A stretch of 64,000 bases of DNA, taken from assembly GCF_021018895.1 (NCBI RefSeq), contig NC_079384.1, forward strand, positions 3,620,140 to 3,684,139. Direction: 5' to 3'. The stretch comes from Seriola aureovittata. Lineage: Eukaryota; Chordata; Actinopteri; Carangiformes; Carangidae. The notes beneath the pieces were generated by a model, which was given only the letters and a program-made list of their open reading frames with translations, ran no database searches and was not told the DNA's origin. Shown here one piece after another: positions 1 to 12,715 of this stretch; position 1 is the first letter of the stretch, and each line of letters begins with the position of its first letter. The position numbers were made by a program, and so were the translations under genes.

Positions 1-3000
1 TCATTCACATTAAATCCTCTAATAACAGACTGCTCAGCTGGAAAACTACAACCAAAATTGGCTAGTGAGTCATAATTAATTAAAAATAAATGTTCAGTAA
101 CCTTTGAGCCCCTCTGTGTTATGAGCCATCTTATGTAACAACTAGCTATGAATGTACTACCTGATGCAGAGGTTGCATGGGCATTCCTGTGAGAAATTAA
201 CAAACCGAAAAATCTTGACCTTATTATTATTATTTGTAGGTTTACGTAGCAGGCGAGGAGAGACCTTTACTTTTAGGCTGACAGCGGAAGTGTGTGTGAA
301 CGCTCTTTATGCAACGAGTTCTTACACCAGACTGTCACCTCTTGCACACAATGACTCACTGATACGGGGATGATGCGGAGCTCAGGCTCCGGCAGGATAC
401 GTCTTAATCCATAATATATTTATGTTCCAGCAGAGCAGCACAGCAGGCTCAGACATGCTGAGATCAAACTGATAGGACAGGCCTCTATGACATAGTGACA
501 TAACAGCGTACTGCGCACACTGTTGTGTTCAGTATTGAGGAGGCAAAACCAAAGTGTGTACGTGGGAAAACCAAAGTTTGCGTCTCATCACAGACTTGCA
601 ATAATGTTTGACTTTGAATTAATGATCTTTACCCATCTTTCCCTGACCAGAAGGGTTTCCAAATTAAAAGACAAAGCGACAATGACACAGAGAAGTGTTT
701 TTGATCCGACAGTTATATCTGCCAATAACCGACTGCAGTGTAGACAATCTGCTTCGTGTTTCCACCGGCTCACTCACGCCCAGTGTACCTGACTGCCCAG
801 GTGTATGCGTCTTCAGGTGTGATCGTGTGGATGGAGATCGTTTTCATATGAAAATGGCGTTTAAAAATGAAAACGTAGTAATGTGGACGTAGTATAATAC
901 TGCAGTTTGCGGTGCTGTTCAGTCACACTGTGTTTGTACGTAGTATATTTTCATTCTATGCGATGAATGATATTGCAAAAGCAGTTATTTTTTCCAAAAT
1001 GTGAATGTAAATTTAAACAGGGAACGCTTAAACAAATTTCTCTGATGCTCAGTGTCTCAGACGTGCTCTCCAGACTCAGATTAAACCTTGCACTTCCAGA
1101 GCAAGAGATGTGTCAGTGGTTAATCTGACACTCTGGTTAAACACTAAACAGGAAGAGTGTCCTACAGAAGTCAGTACCATCCTGTTTATTGCATGCAATC
1201 ATATTACGTCCTGTGTGTACAGGCGCAGTTACAACCTAACCAGAGTCAACGTACACTTTGATGCACGAGTCTGTATTGTGAATGTGCGTGTGTTGTTGAT
1301 TTGTGCATACCAAACATGGCCTCCGATTGACTGGTTGGTTGGTCGCCGTTCCAGCAGCATCCACCCACATCCGCCTGCGGTTACAGCAGCACATGATCAG
1401 GTTGACTCTGGTTAGGATGTAACTGAGCCACAGGAAGTAAAGTTAAACTGTAACATCAGTGCGTAGAGTTTGAGGTATCACATTCACTTTTGTACAGAAA
1501 GAAACAGGGCTGAAATGCAATGTGTCCACTTTCCTGCCATTCAGCTGATTCTCACAGAGAGAAAATAGCACCAACCACCAGTTATAAACAACTTGACTGT
1601 CACATGCACATGGAAGCCAAACTCAGCCAGTTGCAATCATGGCAATAAGATTATTATTATTATTTTGTTATTAAGATAGCAGAATTTTGTCAAGATAATG
1701 AGTTAATTATCCTCGTACGTTGAGAAATAATCTCAATATCACGAGTTAATCATTTCAAGAACACTATTTAGGATGATTAACAATCATGGCCGTCTTTTAC
1801 TTCTGTACACTATGTCCTTTTTCTTTTTAGCTGACGCTGCTAGAAAACTGTAATTGTAATTTGTACCACTATGATGATAAAGTGTTTTTTTTATTTACAC
1901 TTGTTGAGCATGAAAAACTAAAGCAGAAGCATATATTCAGCCTTAACTCTGAATAATACAGAGACAAACTTTAACACAGGAAGTCACACGGTGGTACAGA
2001 AACAAACACCAACCTCATGAGCGAGGATGGAGAACAGGTGAGCAGATGGAAATGGGGACAGAAAATCTTGGGACAGAAAATCTGGGGACACCTGGTGGGC
2101 GAGAGGAGAATGGCATGTCGGGGGAGAAATATAAAGATGGACGTCGCCTTCGTGATGTCATCCATAGGTTTCTGATGAGCAGTTTTGAAGCTCAGAGTGG
2201 ACCACTCTGCTGCCGCCATCTTGGCAGGTCCCGACTCCTGGCTAATCCAAACATGGAGTCGGTTTATGAACCGCTGCAAGCATATGCTCCTGTTAGCATC
2301 GTTAGCACAGCTGGGCCGTCTTGCTCGAAGGCTAACCCAATGCTCATTCATTTGCTGGCTAATCAGCTAGTTAGCAAGCTAAACTAATAAGTCAGGTATG
2401 TTGAGCTTAGACACTGATACCTGCTAATTCATTTTAACATGAAAATAATATTAGAATTTCACTCAGCTCAAAATACAGGAGCACAGACTTCCTCACGATC
2501 TGTTGCAGCTAGCAGCTACACACCAAGTGGCTATCTAACTGTGACAGCACCCACCCAATATTTGTCACGAAGGACCAAATTATCTGTCTGGACAAAAACT
2601 ATTTTTCTATTTCAGTTGGACACGTCTTTCTTTTTCTTTTTTTTCCAGAACTTGCTGATCTACCTCGCCCTGCAACAGGCCTCCACTCTGCCCCCGCTCC
2701 TGCAGGATTTCCATGGCAGGTTGTTCTTAGATCAACAGCAACAAAGCAGCGGGGATGTGAAACATGGGGCTTATATGACAAAGAGCTTTTTATGAGAAAC
2801 AGATGATTTGAGTGTCTTGCGTGTGTGGATTATGTGATCCTCCAAAAAGGTTTAAGGTCGGAGCAGAAAGACACAGGGGTGAAGATTCAATTACCGATGA
2901 CATAAGGTGCTTTCATCAAAGGCTCTTCTGATGTGTGTTTTTAGATGCTGCTTGCGTGTGTGAAGAGGTCATCACAATATAACAGGCATCTTACGGTCAT

Positions 3001-4103
3001 GTACGCCGGCCAGATCTGCTGATGGACTTGATGCACCGCAGGTGGGTGATGATTCAAAGGTCTGAGGATTTTAACTGCACTGTTGTGGTGCATGTGCTGA
3101 CCGCCCCACATGTTGCTGTGGTCGGTCACTCTGCAGCCCTGCTGTGTTTTCTTTAGGTCTGATCCTCTTTACACCTGAAATGCAATGAGGTCAGTAGAAG
3201 TCAATGGGCTTCCATGATTAACAGCAGGAGACCAGCGACCTTCAAAGCTGTTGTAGTATTATAGAATACTGCAGTTAACACCTGTTTGTTAGTGTGCTGA
3301 AAACAATCGATTCTACGGTGGATTAGCTCTGACCTAAAATAGAAGCTTAGGTCACCTGTTGAAACACCCCTGAGGTAACTTCTGTGTTTAGTGTCTCGTA
3401 GGTGCTACTATCTGGGTCAAGGCAGGATTTCAGCTATCGGCAATGACACAAACAGGGATCTGCCTTCTGTTTGCCTGCCATCTCACGGACTGCAACTACG
3501 ACACAGTTATGAAACGTTAAAGATGGCTTTGATAAACTGCACAGCATGTGCTTAATTCATGTGGTTTTCACAAAATTCAGATGAGGCCAAAACACAATGA
3601 AGCATTGTTGTATTCAGTTTACAGGCAGAACAAAGTTACATTTAAGGTTGTAAATTTTTAAAGTTGTAAATTATTAATAAGTATTTTCATAGAAATACAG
3701 TAAATGTCTTGTAACTTTGTTGTAGTAAGCGGAGCAGTTGGGTCATTAGCGTTAGCATTTAAGATTAGGATGAAGATGAAGAAATGTCAGTTCTATCCAC
3801 ACCATCTGCAAAAATACACAGAGACAAGACCTGTTGATTGTCATATAGACATCACAGCAGCAACGTTACGCAACACGGACACCTTCCACTACAGTTGTCT
3901 ATATCTAGACTGAATCTGAAAATGACACAAACACGACAAAATATAAACATATTTCTTAAGCATTTTAGCAGCTGCTTGTGGAGACAGTGGCATTTTAGTG
4001 AAGTTTTCTGTCAAGAATAATTCAGGAAGGAATGTATATTGAAAAGAAATCAAACATTCCAGTAACCTGCAAACTCTATATAGAGACAGAGCTGGTAGTT
4101 GAA

Positions 4104-4153
<50 letters not shown>

Positions 4154-7100
4154 AGCCACAGCAGATCATCGACGCAGGCAGTGTGCACAGCTTCAAAGAT
4201 TCTCAAAGTGTTTGTTCGTGTTGTCTCACGAGGACGCCTTCGTCAGGCGATGGTGAGGGCATGAGGACTCTGGCAGCTGAACGCAGGGAATGACCAGGGG
4301 AGCAGGCGGGAGGGGTGAAGGGCAGAGGGAAGCCTGAGACCGGTGAAGCTGAGCTGCTCTGGGTGGCGGGTGATGTTTTTGCGAGCGAGGCAAGCAAACA
4401 TGAAGTGATCCTGGAGCAGAGGGAGACAGAGGTTAGCTCAGAGAAAAACACGAGGAACAAACTCCGAAAACAAGAGTCTAAGCTGAAACTGGCTGAAACA
4501 ACAGTCTGGTGATGATATACTGCTGAGCTGATGAGTAGATGGATAGCGGCACACCCACAACACAGATACATACACAAATCCACAGAGATAGTAAGAGGAG
4601 ACACAGCAAACACAGGGGGAGGGGAAAAACAGCAGAAACACAAGGAATACATTAGAGTCGCAGCCGTAACAGTTAGAGGCAGTCTGAATCAAAGACATGA
4701 AAACACAGGGCCATTATTTTCCCCACAGCCTTCAGTTGGTTTAGCATGGAGATAGCCATTCTTCACACTAACATCAATGTTTTTGGGTGGCCACATTTTG
4801 CAGCAGCGACACGTGTTTTGCACAGAAAATGCATTGAAGTTGTGAATGTCATCCAGCGTGATTGAACTTCTGCTGACTTTCATTTGCGTCAGAGTAACAC
4901 TCGTCAGCTGTCTCCGAGCTAGCGCCGCACGTGATCTCCTCGAGCTGTGAAAATCAAGTCTTGATCTTAGATGACTCATTGCCCGAAGCTCAAACCAGGA
5001 ACTACTGAACAAACGCTGATATTTAACAGAATAAAATATTAGTAAGTTGTGGTTTCTGAGCGGGCTGTGTTAGTCAAGAAGTCCACAATGACTCTTACAC
5101 ATACATAATAGAGTATTAAGGAAATTAAACATTTTAGAAAGAAAAAGGAAAAATATTTATGTATTTTGTAAAAGTTTTGAGATCATTTTCCCAGAATGGA
5201 AAGATATGGTCTTAACATGTTATCCCATATAAAAATCCATCATATAGATATCTTTACTATATGTACAAGTGTAATATAATAAAACCTTGTTTCTTGAGAT
5301 TGAAATAAGAGAATAACATGGTAATGTGCACGTATTTGAAATGTCTCTCTCTGTTTGTCTAGGTCAGTTTGTTCTTCAGTTATTCTGTAATGGTCCAGTG
5401 TAGTTGTCAACAACTAAATGATCATTTGGGATTAATCAGTAACTCTTAGTTTGGTATTCCTCCCTCAGTAAATACCTGCAGGTGGATGGTGTCACACGCA
5501 GGGACAGGATATCCTACAACCCATGTGCTAATGTTTACATCTGCGAGGAAAGGCTGGTACTGACTACACGTTGTTGGTGAAATCGAGGACGTCGATTTAA
5601 TGTTTTACGGACTGATGAAACTAAAAGTTTAAATGTTTTTTCACTTTTTTGCACATTTTAATCAAGTCATTTCATTATTTGTAATACAAAAGAAAAGTGG
5701 AGTCATCTAGCAAGTGACTGAAAATATGTTTCTGTTAAATATGCAAATATATCACGTGACATGCGTAAATTGCCCAATCACAGCACTATTTTTGTTTTTT
5801 AACAAGCAAGTTTCTCTCTGTGTCACATACGTCAGTCTGGGTGACATTTTTCCTCTCCCCACCCTCTCTCTTTTCTCTGGTGCAAAACAAACAAATACTG
5901 GTAGTTAGGGCCTAATTGCTTTGCATTAAGAAGGAGATTCTGCGTCACTACACATGAGGAGCTCTTCTGCGTGCTGGCCTTTTGATTTGAGATAGTCTGC
6001 AGAGAAATGTAAGTGCAGGAAAATTGCAGGAAATAATGCCGCTGTTCTGGGGAAATCAGCTTTTGGAGATGGGATGCTGTTTTACTGCTTTTTCTCGCTG
6101 GCTAAAAAAAGGAGTTTGGTGTACTCTCTATTTTTCACTCCGGTGCTAATGAAACATCCTGCTATGTACCGTCCTGTGTGCTGGCTGTGGTGTTGCAGTG
6201 TTCAAGTGTGACGAGTGCTTCAACATCTATTAGAACCAATTAGCAAACAGATCTCCTCCCTTGTATGTGGAAAGCCTTTGGACAGGATGTACTAACTAGG
6301 ATATGACGCAAAAACAAAATCGAATTCCTTATAGATATTATTTGCTTTCATAGAATTGGATTCAATTGAAGAAGTTTAAAGGCAAACTCCAGGGCTACAG
6401 TCAAAAACATTTATGTCCAGTCCAAGACAAACTTAAGTTCTTCTGACCAAGTTCAAGACAAAGTTGCGATTGAAATGAACAAAACAAAGAAAAGAACAGT
6501 GTATTCAATATTGTTCATAAACTATTTTCTTACTGTTGATCACAGTGAGAGTCGCACTCAGTCAGTACCATCCTTTACATCTAACTCAAGTAAAGTTTGA
6601 ACTAATTTGATCACATTACAAAGGGAAGAATAACTGCCCAGTGTAACCAATTAACTATGAAAGTATAAAACTGCTTTTCTAAAGTCAGTGTCAGAACATG
6701 TGATGTTATAGAAATTTGCATTGCTGTGGTGAACTGACAGCTGATCGAAAGCAGAGTATTTCTGCAGTCTGCTCTGAGATCCCTGGAAAGGAGGTCAAGA
6801 TGTTCAAAATACTGTCGAATTTCGTCTGCTTCTAAGAAATGTTGTGTAGTGGCTTCTCCATCTGTCCTGCTGACAACGCCATTTACATACATAACACAAA
6901 ACACAAAACACACTTGGATCAACATGTGGATACATGGATATCAATCAGCAGCATGAGCCAGGTTGCTTTCACACTTTAGTTAGTAGCTGGTAAAACAAGA
7001 ATTTCAATCACTTCTTGCTGCTGCTGCTGAAGGAGACCTTGGGAAGAAAAGCTGGAGATTTCTTCTGTAATATTAGCTTTCATGTGTTTACCATCTGCAG

Positions 7101-7156
7101 TTTTTAGAAAACAATTTAAGTTTCTTGCCAGGAGCAGGAGGTTATAATAGTGCAAT
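1..7156. other. intergenic or intronic DNA without a recognisable gene
   Basis: I find no open frame here with splice sites or a recognisable protein family. The longer open frames are low in complexity or lie antisense to one another. The stretch holds an (AC)n microsatellite near 4105-4148. At 2040-2110 there is a short imperfect repeat of a GGGACAGAAAATC-like phrase. Around 2210-2380 the sequence is rich in 'ttagc/gctaa' words, as in many dispersed fish repeats. It could be the flank or a large intron of a gene lying to the left. Confidence 0.5.
4105..4148. repeat. (AC)n microsatellite
   Basis: An uninterrupted run of about 22 AC dinucleotides. It creates false Thr-His or Cys-Val open frames on the two strands. 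Confidence 0.95.
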
Positions 7157-7378
7157 GTCTTCAGGGTAGATTGGAGGTTACAGCGAGTTGCTATCAGAAA
7201 GTGACCAGACAGGCTGACACATGCTGGGGCTAGCTGGTTAACATGCAAACTTTAGGTTAGCTTAGCATAGCTTTCCACTGCTGGAGACAGCTGTTGGCGA
7301 GTAAAGGAATGAAGATTGATGCTGGACTCACATTTCTTCTAGACTGTTAAGTAAACAGCTGTTAATGCTAACGTTTAA
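7157..7378 (+). repeat. dispersed repeat, copy 1 (partner at 37878-38068)
   Basis: This stretch shares several phrases, in the same order and spacing, with intron 4 of the first aquaporin gene. They are a 'gtcttcagggYaga' start, 'gctggggcta', 'ggagacagct', 'gagtaaaggaatgaag', 'taagtaaacagctg' and 'ttaatgctaacgtt'. The copies are diverged, so this is an old interspersed element. I cannot name its family from sequence alone. Confidence 0.7.
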
Positions 7379-8517
7379 GTGTAGTACAAATAAATATGGT
7401 GTCTGCATCCTTCTGTGACAAAAGCCATCGTCATGCCCCATTTCTCCCGTCACGCTCAACACGAAAAGAAATTAATTACACAGTTAACGGTTTGTTTGAA
7501 CTTTTCTTCGCACTTTTGTAAAGAGGGATGTTCTTGTCCCCTGTATGTGACCAGTCATTTGACTGCGAAAAAACACAATCAACGTCATTGTGAACTTCAC
7601 TTCAAAAATCCCCTCTGATGTCCTGAATTTGTCACATCTCATTAACCTTCATCCGGACTAATGTCATTTCCACTGCTCCGCTTAAAACGCTCACAAATGG
7701 AGAAGGTGTACTTTCCCCAGTTTATCCCCGTCACCAATAGTCGAAGTAGGCGCATATAGTTCAGGGTTATAGTGTTTTCTAAGACTTGCGTACAGTGTGC
7801 ACACAGTGTAGTATAGTACAATTACAAGAGCAAACAGTGGGCACAAGGTAAGAGTGTCAAAGGAGGGGCAGAGATTGTAATGCAGTCTCCATTGACAGTG
7901 TCTTTATCAGTGACATAACAAGCTTGGGTATGATACTGTATTTACGTGTGTGTATGTCCATGTGCATCACATTACTGGGGTCATTCATGACATCATACCT
8001 GTCCAGAGAAAGCTGCAGAATGTGCTGTATCATTGGACCAGTTCACACTGGGATAATAAAATGTTTGTTTTTTGTTTTTTTTTATATTTTCAGTCATCTG
8101 AGTTTCTGCATAATGACGACTTACTGGGTCTTTATCATTTTCATGAACATTGCTCTAACTGAGACTTGTTCTTAGTAAGGGACTGTACCAAAATAATTAG
8201 AAGGGGAGGCGGGTCAGTTTCTGCTGAAGGGAGGGTTCAGATTGTTTTGGGAGGACAGAGAGTGGTTAACATAATATCTCAATATATCACAGTGTTGAAG
8301 AATCTCATCCAGCGTCACACAATGCACCATTTGTTATATTTTCCATAATTTGGGCAATTGCCAATTCCACTACTGTGTGACTCTTAAAAAATTACAACAA
8401 TACATATTGAGCGTAAAATTGGGAATAAGTTGAAATGTCATCGGTGAGGATTTTTTCTAAGTCGATGGGAGAGTCCATTGTAAACAGTAACACCTAGCTG
8501 TTGGTAGTGGACTCATA

Positions 8518-8521
<4 letters not shown>

Positions 8522-8566
<45 letters not shown>
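8522..8566. repeat. (TG)n microsatellite
   Basis: A run of about 22 TG dinucleotides. Together with the (AC)n run 140 bases downstream it forms an inverted pair that could fold back on itself. Confidence 0.95.
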
Positions 8567-8569
<3 letters not shown>

Positions 8570-8704
8570 GCTGTACATTGGTAATTTAAGGTCACAGACT
8601 TTATCTGCGTAACCCAGCTCCAGGCACAGAATGCTCCCTCCCAATATCCTCTCTCCCCTGTGACCTTCCCACAGTGTTCAACATCTCAGCTTCCCACAGC
8701 TGTA

Positions 8705-8705
<1 letters not shown>

Positions 8706-8774
<69 letters not shown>
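8706..8774. repeat. (AC)n microsatellite
   Basis: About 34 AC dinucleotides in a row, the longest dinucleotide run in the window. It is complementary in orientation to the TG run at 8522-8566. Confidence 0.95.
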
Positions 8775-8776
<2 letters not shown>

Positions 8777-11329
8777 TTTTAATGTGTGCTATAAACCATA
8801 TGGCAATAATCAATTATATTACCACTCACACCAAATTAAACACACACAGTATTTGTTTTCATGGCCACTATGTAAACTCGTGAACAGAGATCAGATGTAA
8901 TGAGTCTCCCTCTCAGCTTGTAAACCTTTTCATAAGTGGAAACATGGACAACAGTGTCTGTAGTGTCATCTATTCCTGTTTTGTTTTTTTTCAATCTAAA
9001 TGCAGACAGTGAGAAAACTGAATATTCATTTGCATTTACGAGCAGATTCAGGATGTTCTTTAATATTCTGCAGCATGAATGGCTGGAATTTTTTCTATGT
9101 GTATTTTGCAGCAGGTGAGTGGCAACAAAAGCGAATGACAGGTGTAATTATCTTTTGTGAAAGCAAGGTTGGCATAGAAACTATTGCTTTGCCGGATCAT
9201 AATCCCTGCCAAAAAAGAAACTGGGGAGATCTTAGGCCTAACTGTTTCTCGCCCTTTGCTACTCCTGCACACTGATAAGCATCCATGTGCGTAAGAGCAA
9301 AAGGAGAAAACAGCTGGGACAGAACCGCAGTAAGGCCGTTGCTGCTCAAAGACAACACGATCTGAACAGAAGAGAGCAGTCACTCCGCTGGAAGGATTAG
9401 ATCGGATCAAGGACTCTTATGTGCCGTGCAAAACTTGCCAAAAAAAGGGAGAGAAAAAAGGAACGGAGAAAAGCACAAAGCAGCTGAGCAATGAGATGAG
9501 AAGACATGCTGAGAAATGAGTGAAGGGTCGGCTGCAAGGCAAAGTGGCTATGCAGTAACAGACAAGTTTCGACAGGGAGAAGATCCGTCCAAGCGACTGC
9601 TGAGACATTTCAGTCTGAACCAAAGTGGTGGATGGACAGACTGACAGAACAACATTACCATACACTGCCAGAGCCACGCCACCAGCATGACTACAGAGTC
9701 AGGGTGTGTGTGTGAGAGAGAGGAGTCTCCATACAACTCTGTGTGTACTTGCAACATATGTGTAAATGTACCAGATATTTTATATTCAACATAAATTTCC
9801 AGAGTTGCAGTATCAAAAAAAACAAGAACAAGGAGCCCTACACATAATTATCACGCTGTGGCTATGTGTGATGAGTGTGTGATGAGTGTGTGATGTCACT
9901 ATAATGTGCATCTGATCAATTTCGTTCCCCCTCTTCAAGTCTTGCCATATAGCACATGTTCGAGACGGATGTAGAATGAGTCATGGCTCCTTCCCACTGT
10001 CTTTCTTTGATGCTTGAACCTGCTGTTGGTGATGTCAATATCAAAGCTAACTATCTGTAGTGAGTACCAAAAAAAAAAAGGGTGGGGTTTTATCAGGCAA
10101 GTATTACTTTTGCACACAGAGAAAATGATCTACTTTTTACCATATACTATAAAGAAGGAATAAAAACGGAAATTAAATCCCTAAATGTCAGGACTCTGGT
10201 TTATGTAAGTTCCACATGTACTGAAATTTGCATTCAAACTATGACATTTTCCTATAAATCAATGCCTCTTTAACAGATTCTCTCATCTTCGCTCTATTCT
10301 GTTTCCTTTAATCTTATCTACATTGTATGTCACATTGATAAAGTGCCCTCAAAGAGACAGCAGTGTTACTGTATATACCTTTGTGGCTTTATGGCTCCGA
10401 CAGTCACTATTATTATAGCCTGCAGGCTTCTTTCTTCATAGATGAATTTCTTTTCACATTTAAGTGTGTTACTTATCCACAGCAGTACAGTGGGGAGAAT
10501 TATGAAATATGCTCATATTAAACAGTCCCCAGCTGCTACAGTACGGCATGAAATCACAAGGGCGCTTTACATCAACTCATTTGATCTGGACGTTGTACTG
10601 AAAATCCTCTTATCTACTATCACCACTCTGCATGTGATCAGATCATTCCAGCAGTTAATTTACAAACGTCTTTCATAGAAGCAGCCCCGCTAATCCAAGA
10701 CTAGTGTCCCACGCTCTAATGTCACAGCTGTACCAGCTGACAGGAAATAAATATGCTGACAACAGAATTCCATTGAATGATTAAAGTGGTAATGCAGAAT
10801 TAGGTATTGGAATATAGGAATAGGACACAGGAATGTATTTTCAAACAGTAGCTCTAAGCAACTAAGATGTACTTATTGTGTTCTGTAAAAAAAACTCTCC
10901 AATGGTGGAAGGTAATGCCTGTGTTATATCTTGTTTCTATTATGTCTTTTCTTCTACTGAAGTTAGCATGCTAACCAGAGACATAGTGCTGCTCAGAGGT
11001 CTGCCGGCAAGAAACCACGTAATTATACTAAATAAAATAAGCTTTCCATCACACGGCAAACCAGGACATTTTAGGCAGCTGTTCACAATACAGTGTTGAG
11101 TAACGTTTTTAATTAAAATTCATTACACTTACCATTATTAACTCAAGTGCAAGTTATGCAGGAAGCTCCCATCGGCCACACAGCTCCGACTGCAGGTACT
11201 GTTAAAGGTAAAAAAGATTTTAAAAAGTTTGACTTTCATTGTCCAATCAGATTTTCGTGTAAAAACATGTTTTTAAAAACACATATTAACCGATCGGAGG
11301 CTCCGACACTTTGAGATGAGATGCGACAG

Positions 11330-12500
11330 ATTCGTTTTTATCATTTTGCATGGCGGTTAGGAGCTCACTCTGTTGGTCCAAGAAACACCGAGCAAGAGAG
11401 AGAGAGAGAGAAAGACGCTAGCGCTAACGGCTAAGCTAAAGTAACTAACAGATGAATAGCTTGTGTGTGTGTATCAGATTAGACATCCTATACAGTGATA
11501 CACAGAAAGCTAGCCGGCTAGCCAATATCACGAACAACTTAAGACAGGAAATACAACTGCTCACGTCTCAGACACATGGCAAACTGTTAACTAACATGTT
11601 GTAAACAGATAGTTTTAACCACAAAGACTGGAAGTGTGATTTAAGCGAAGCCGCTGTAAGATGATACATGCTGCTGTTAACACTTCTTACCTTGTACCGC
11701 GAGAAAAGAAAACATTAAACCAAGATGGCGTCCCGCACGGAAAGCAACGCAAAACTACGGTGTCCCACAGCGGCCAAACAACACCAAAACCCAATTACCC
11801 TGGGAATAAACATCGTAACTGCGACACCCAGTGGTTTATTTAGGCTGCTGCCCTACACATGTGTAACTGTATGTATACATGTATGTACAGTATATGCCTG
11901 ACCGTATATTTGTATGTGCAAGTGAAATCTTCAGTTTTGGCCTATCAGCTTCTCAGAGAATTGACTAAAACCGAGTGACACACATAGTTATTGTGGACAA
12001 TAGCAAACAGAGAAATAGCTTTATTGAGCACAGAATATATTTTAGTTTGCTCAGGTTACGGTATTATTTCCTCAAAAAAAAGTTCTTCTTTACATATAAT
12101 TTGTGTGTTTGCAAAATGTATTTGTCTGGCCACAAAAAGTCCCACTACGCGCTAAGCCTTCCTGCTTTTTGTCTTCCGTATTTAAACCAAATTTGGCGCC
12201 TTTCGGCCAAATGCCCGTATGTGCGCAGTGCATTAAAGCAGACAGATGTGCGCACCTCCGGTTTTTCCCTCCACTCCCCGTTTCCTGTTCGTCCGATTTC
12301 CGAAACTGTCACAGATACGAAAAGTTTCTGCGTTTGTTTGTTCCCCACTTTACTTTTCTTCTGCTGTTATTCACATTATTCTGGAGAAAGACTCGGCCGG
12401 GTCTGGGCCCAGAGATCCGGCTGAGATGCGGTCCGCCCGGTTTTCCGAGTCCAACAAGCCACAACCAGGCCGGAAGCAGCCGCCCGTGCCGGACGGCCAT
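11330..12500 (+). repeat. about 1.2 kb interspersed element, copy 1 (partner at 25372-26370)
   Basis: Similarity to the second copy starts near 'atggcggttaggagctcactc' and continues through an 'aagatggcgtcccgc' phrase, a 'gcgacacccagtgg' phrase, a 'gcaaacagagaaatag' phrase and a GC-rich 3' part ending at 'gccggacggccat'. Both copies are in the same orientation. Open frames of up to about 150 codons cross it in several frames but match no protein family I know. The two copies also break each other's frames with small indels. It is best read as a non-coding, probably non-autonomous, transposable element. Confidence 0.75.
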
Positions 12501-12501
12501 T

Positions 12502-12715
12502 GTCTTCCGCATTTAAAGCAAAGTTGGTCCCTTTCGGCCAAATGCCCGTGTGTGCGCAGTGCATTAAAGCAGACAGATGTGCGCACCTCTGGTTCTTCCC
12601 TGCACGCCCCGTTTCCGAAACTGTCAAAGGCACGAAAAACTTCTGCTGTTAAATGGACTTGCACTTATTTAGCGCTATTCTAGTCTTACTGACCACTCAA
12701 AGTGATACCGTCAAC
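12502..12715 (+). repeat. partial internal duplication of the element, followed by a fish repeat fragment
   Basis: The segment 12502-12647 repeats most of 12172-12335: 'gtcttccg', 'tttcggccaaatgcccgt', 'gcattaaagcagacagatg' and 'tccgaaactgtca' recur in the same order. From about 12653 it runs into 'tgcacttatttagcgc' and 'gaccactcaaag', the start of the common fish repeat also seen at 23751. The second copy of the large element lacks this extra unit. Confidence 0.75.

Larger units (their letters stand above)
7379..11329. other. intergenic DNA, no gene seen
   Basis: No coding exon can be supported. The main content is two long dinucleotide runs (8522-8566 and 8706-8774) and AT-rich single-copy sequence. 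Confidence 0.5.

Noticed and set aside
4032..4293. Open frames of Thr-His or Cys-Val repeats, also seen at 8601-8883 and 17416-17799
   Set aside because: They are translations of (AC)n or (TG)n microsatellites.
4203..4698. Minus-strand open frame of 149 codons rich in Ser, Cys and Phe
   Set aside because: Low complexity, no splice context and no family resemblance; a second frame overlaps it.
11975..12683. Overlapping open frames of 137-149 codons, with similar ones of 147-179 codons at 25845-26410
   Set aside because: They fall within the two copies of the dispersed element, occur in several frames at once, match no family I know and are not kept in frame between copies.
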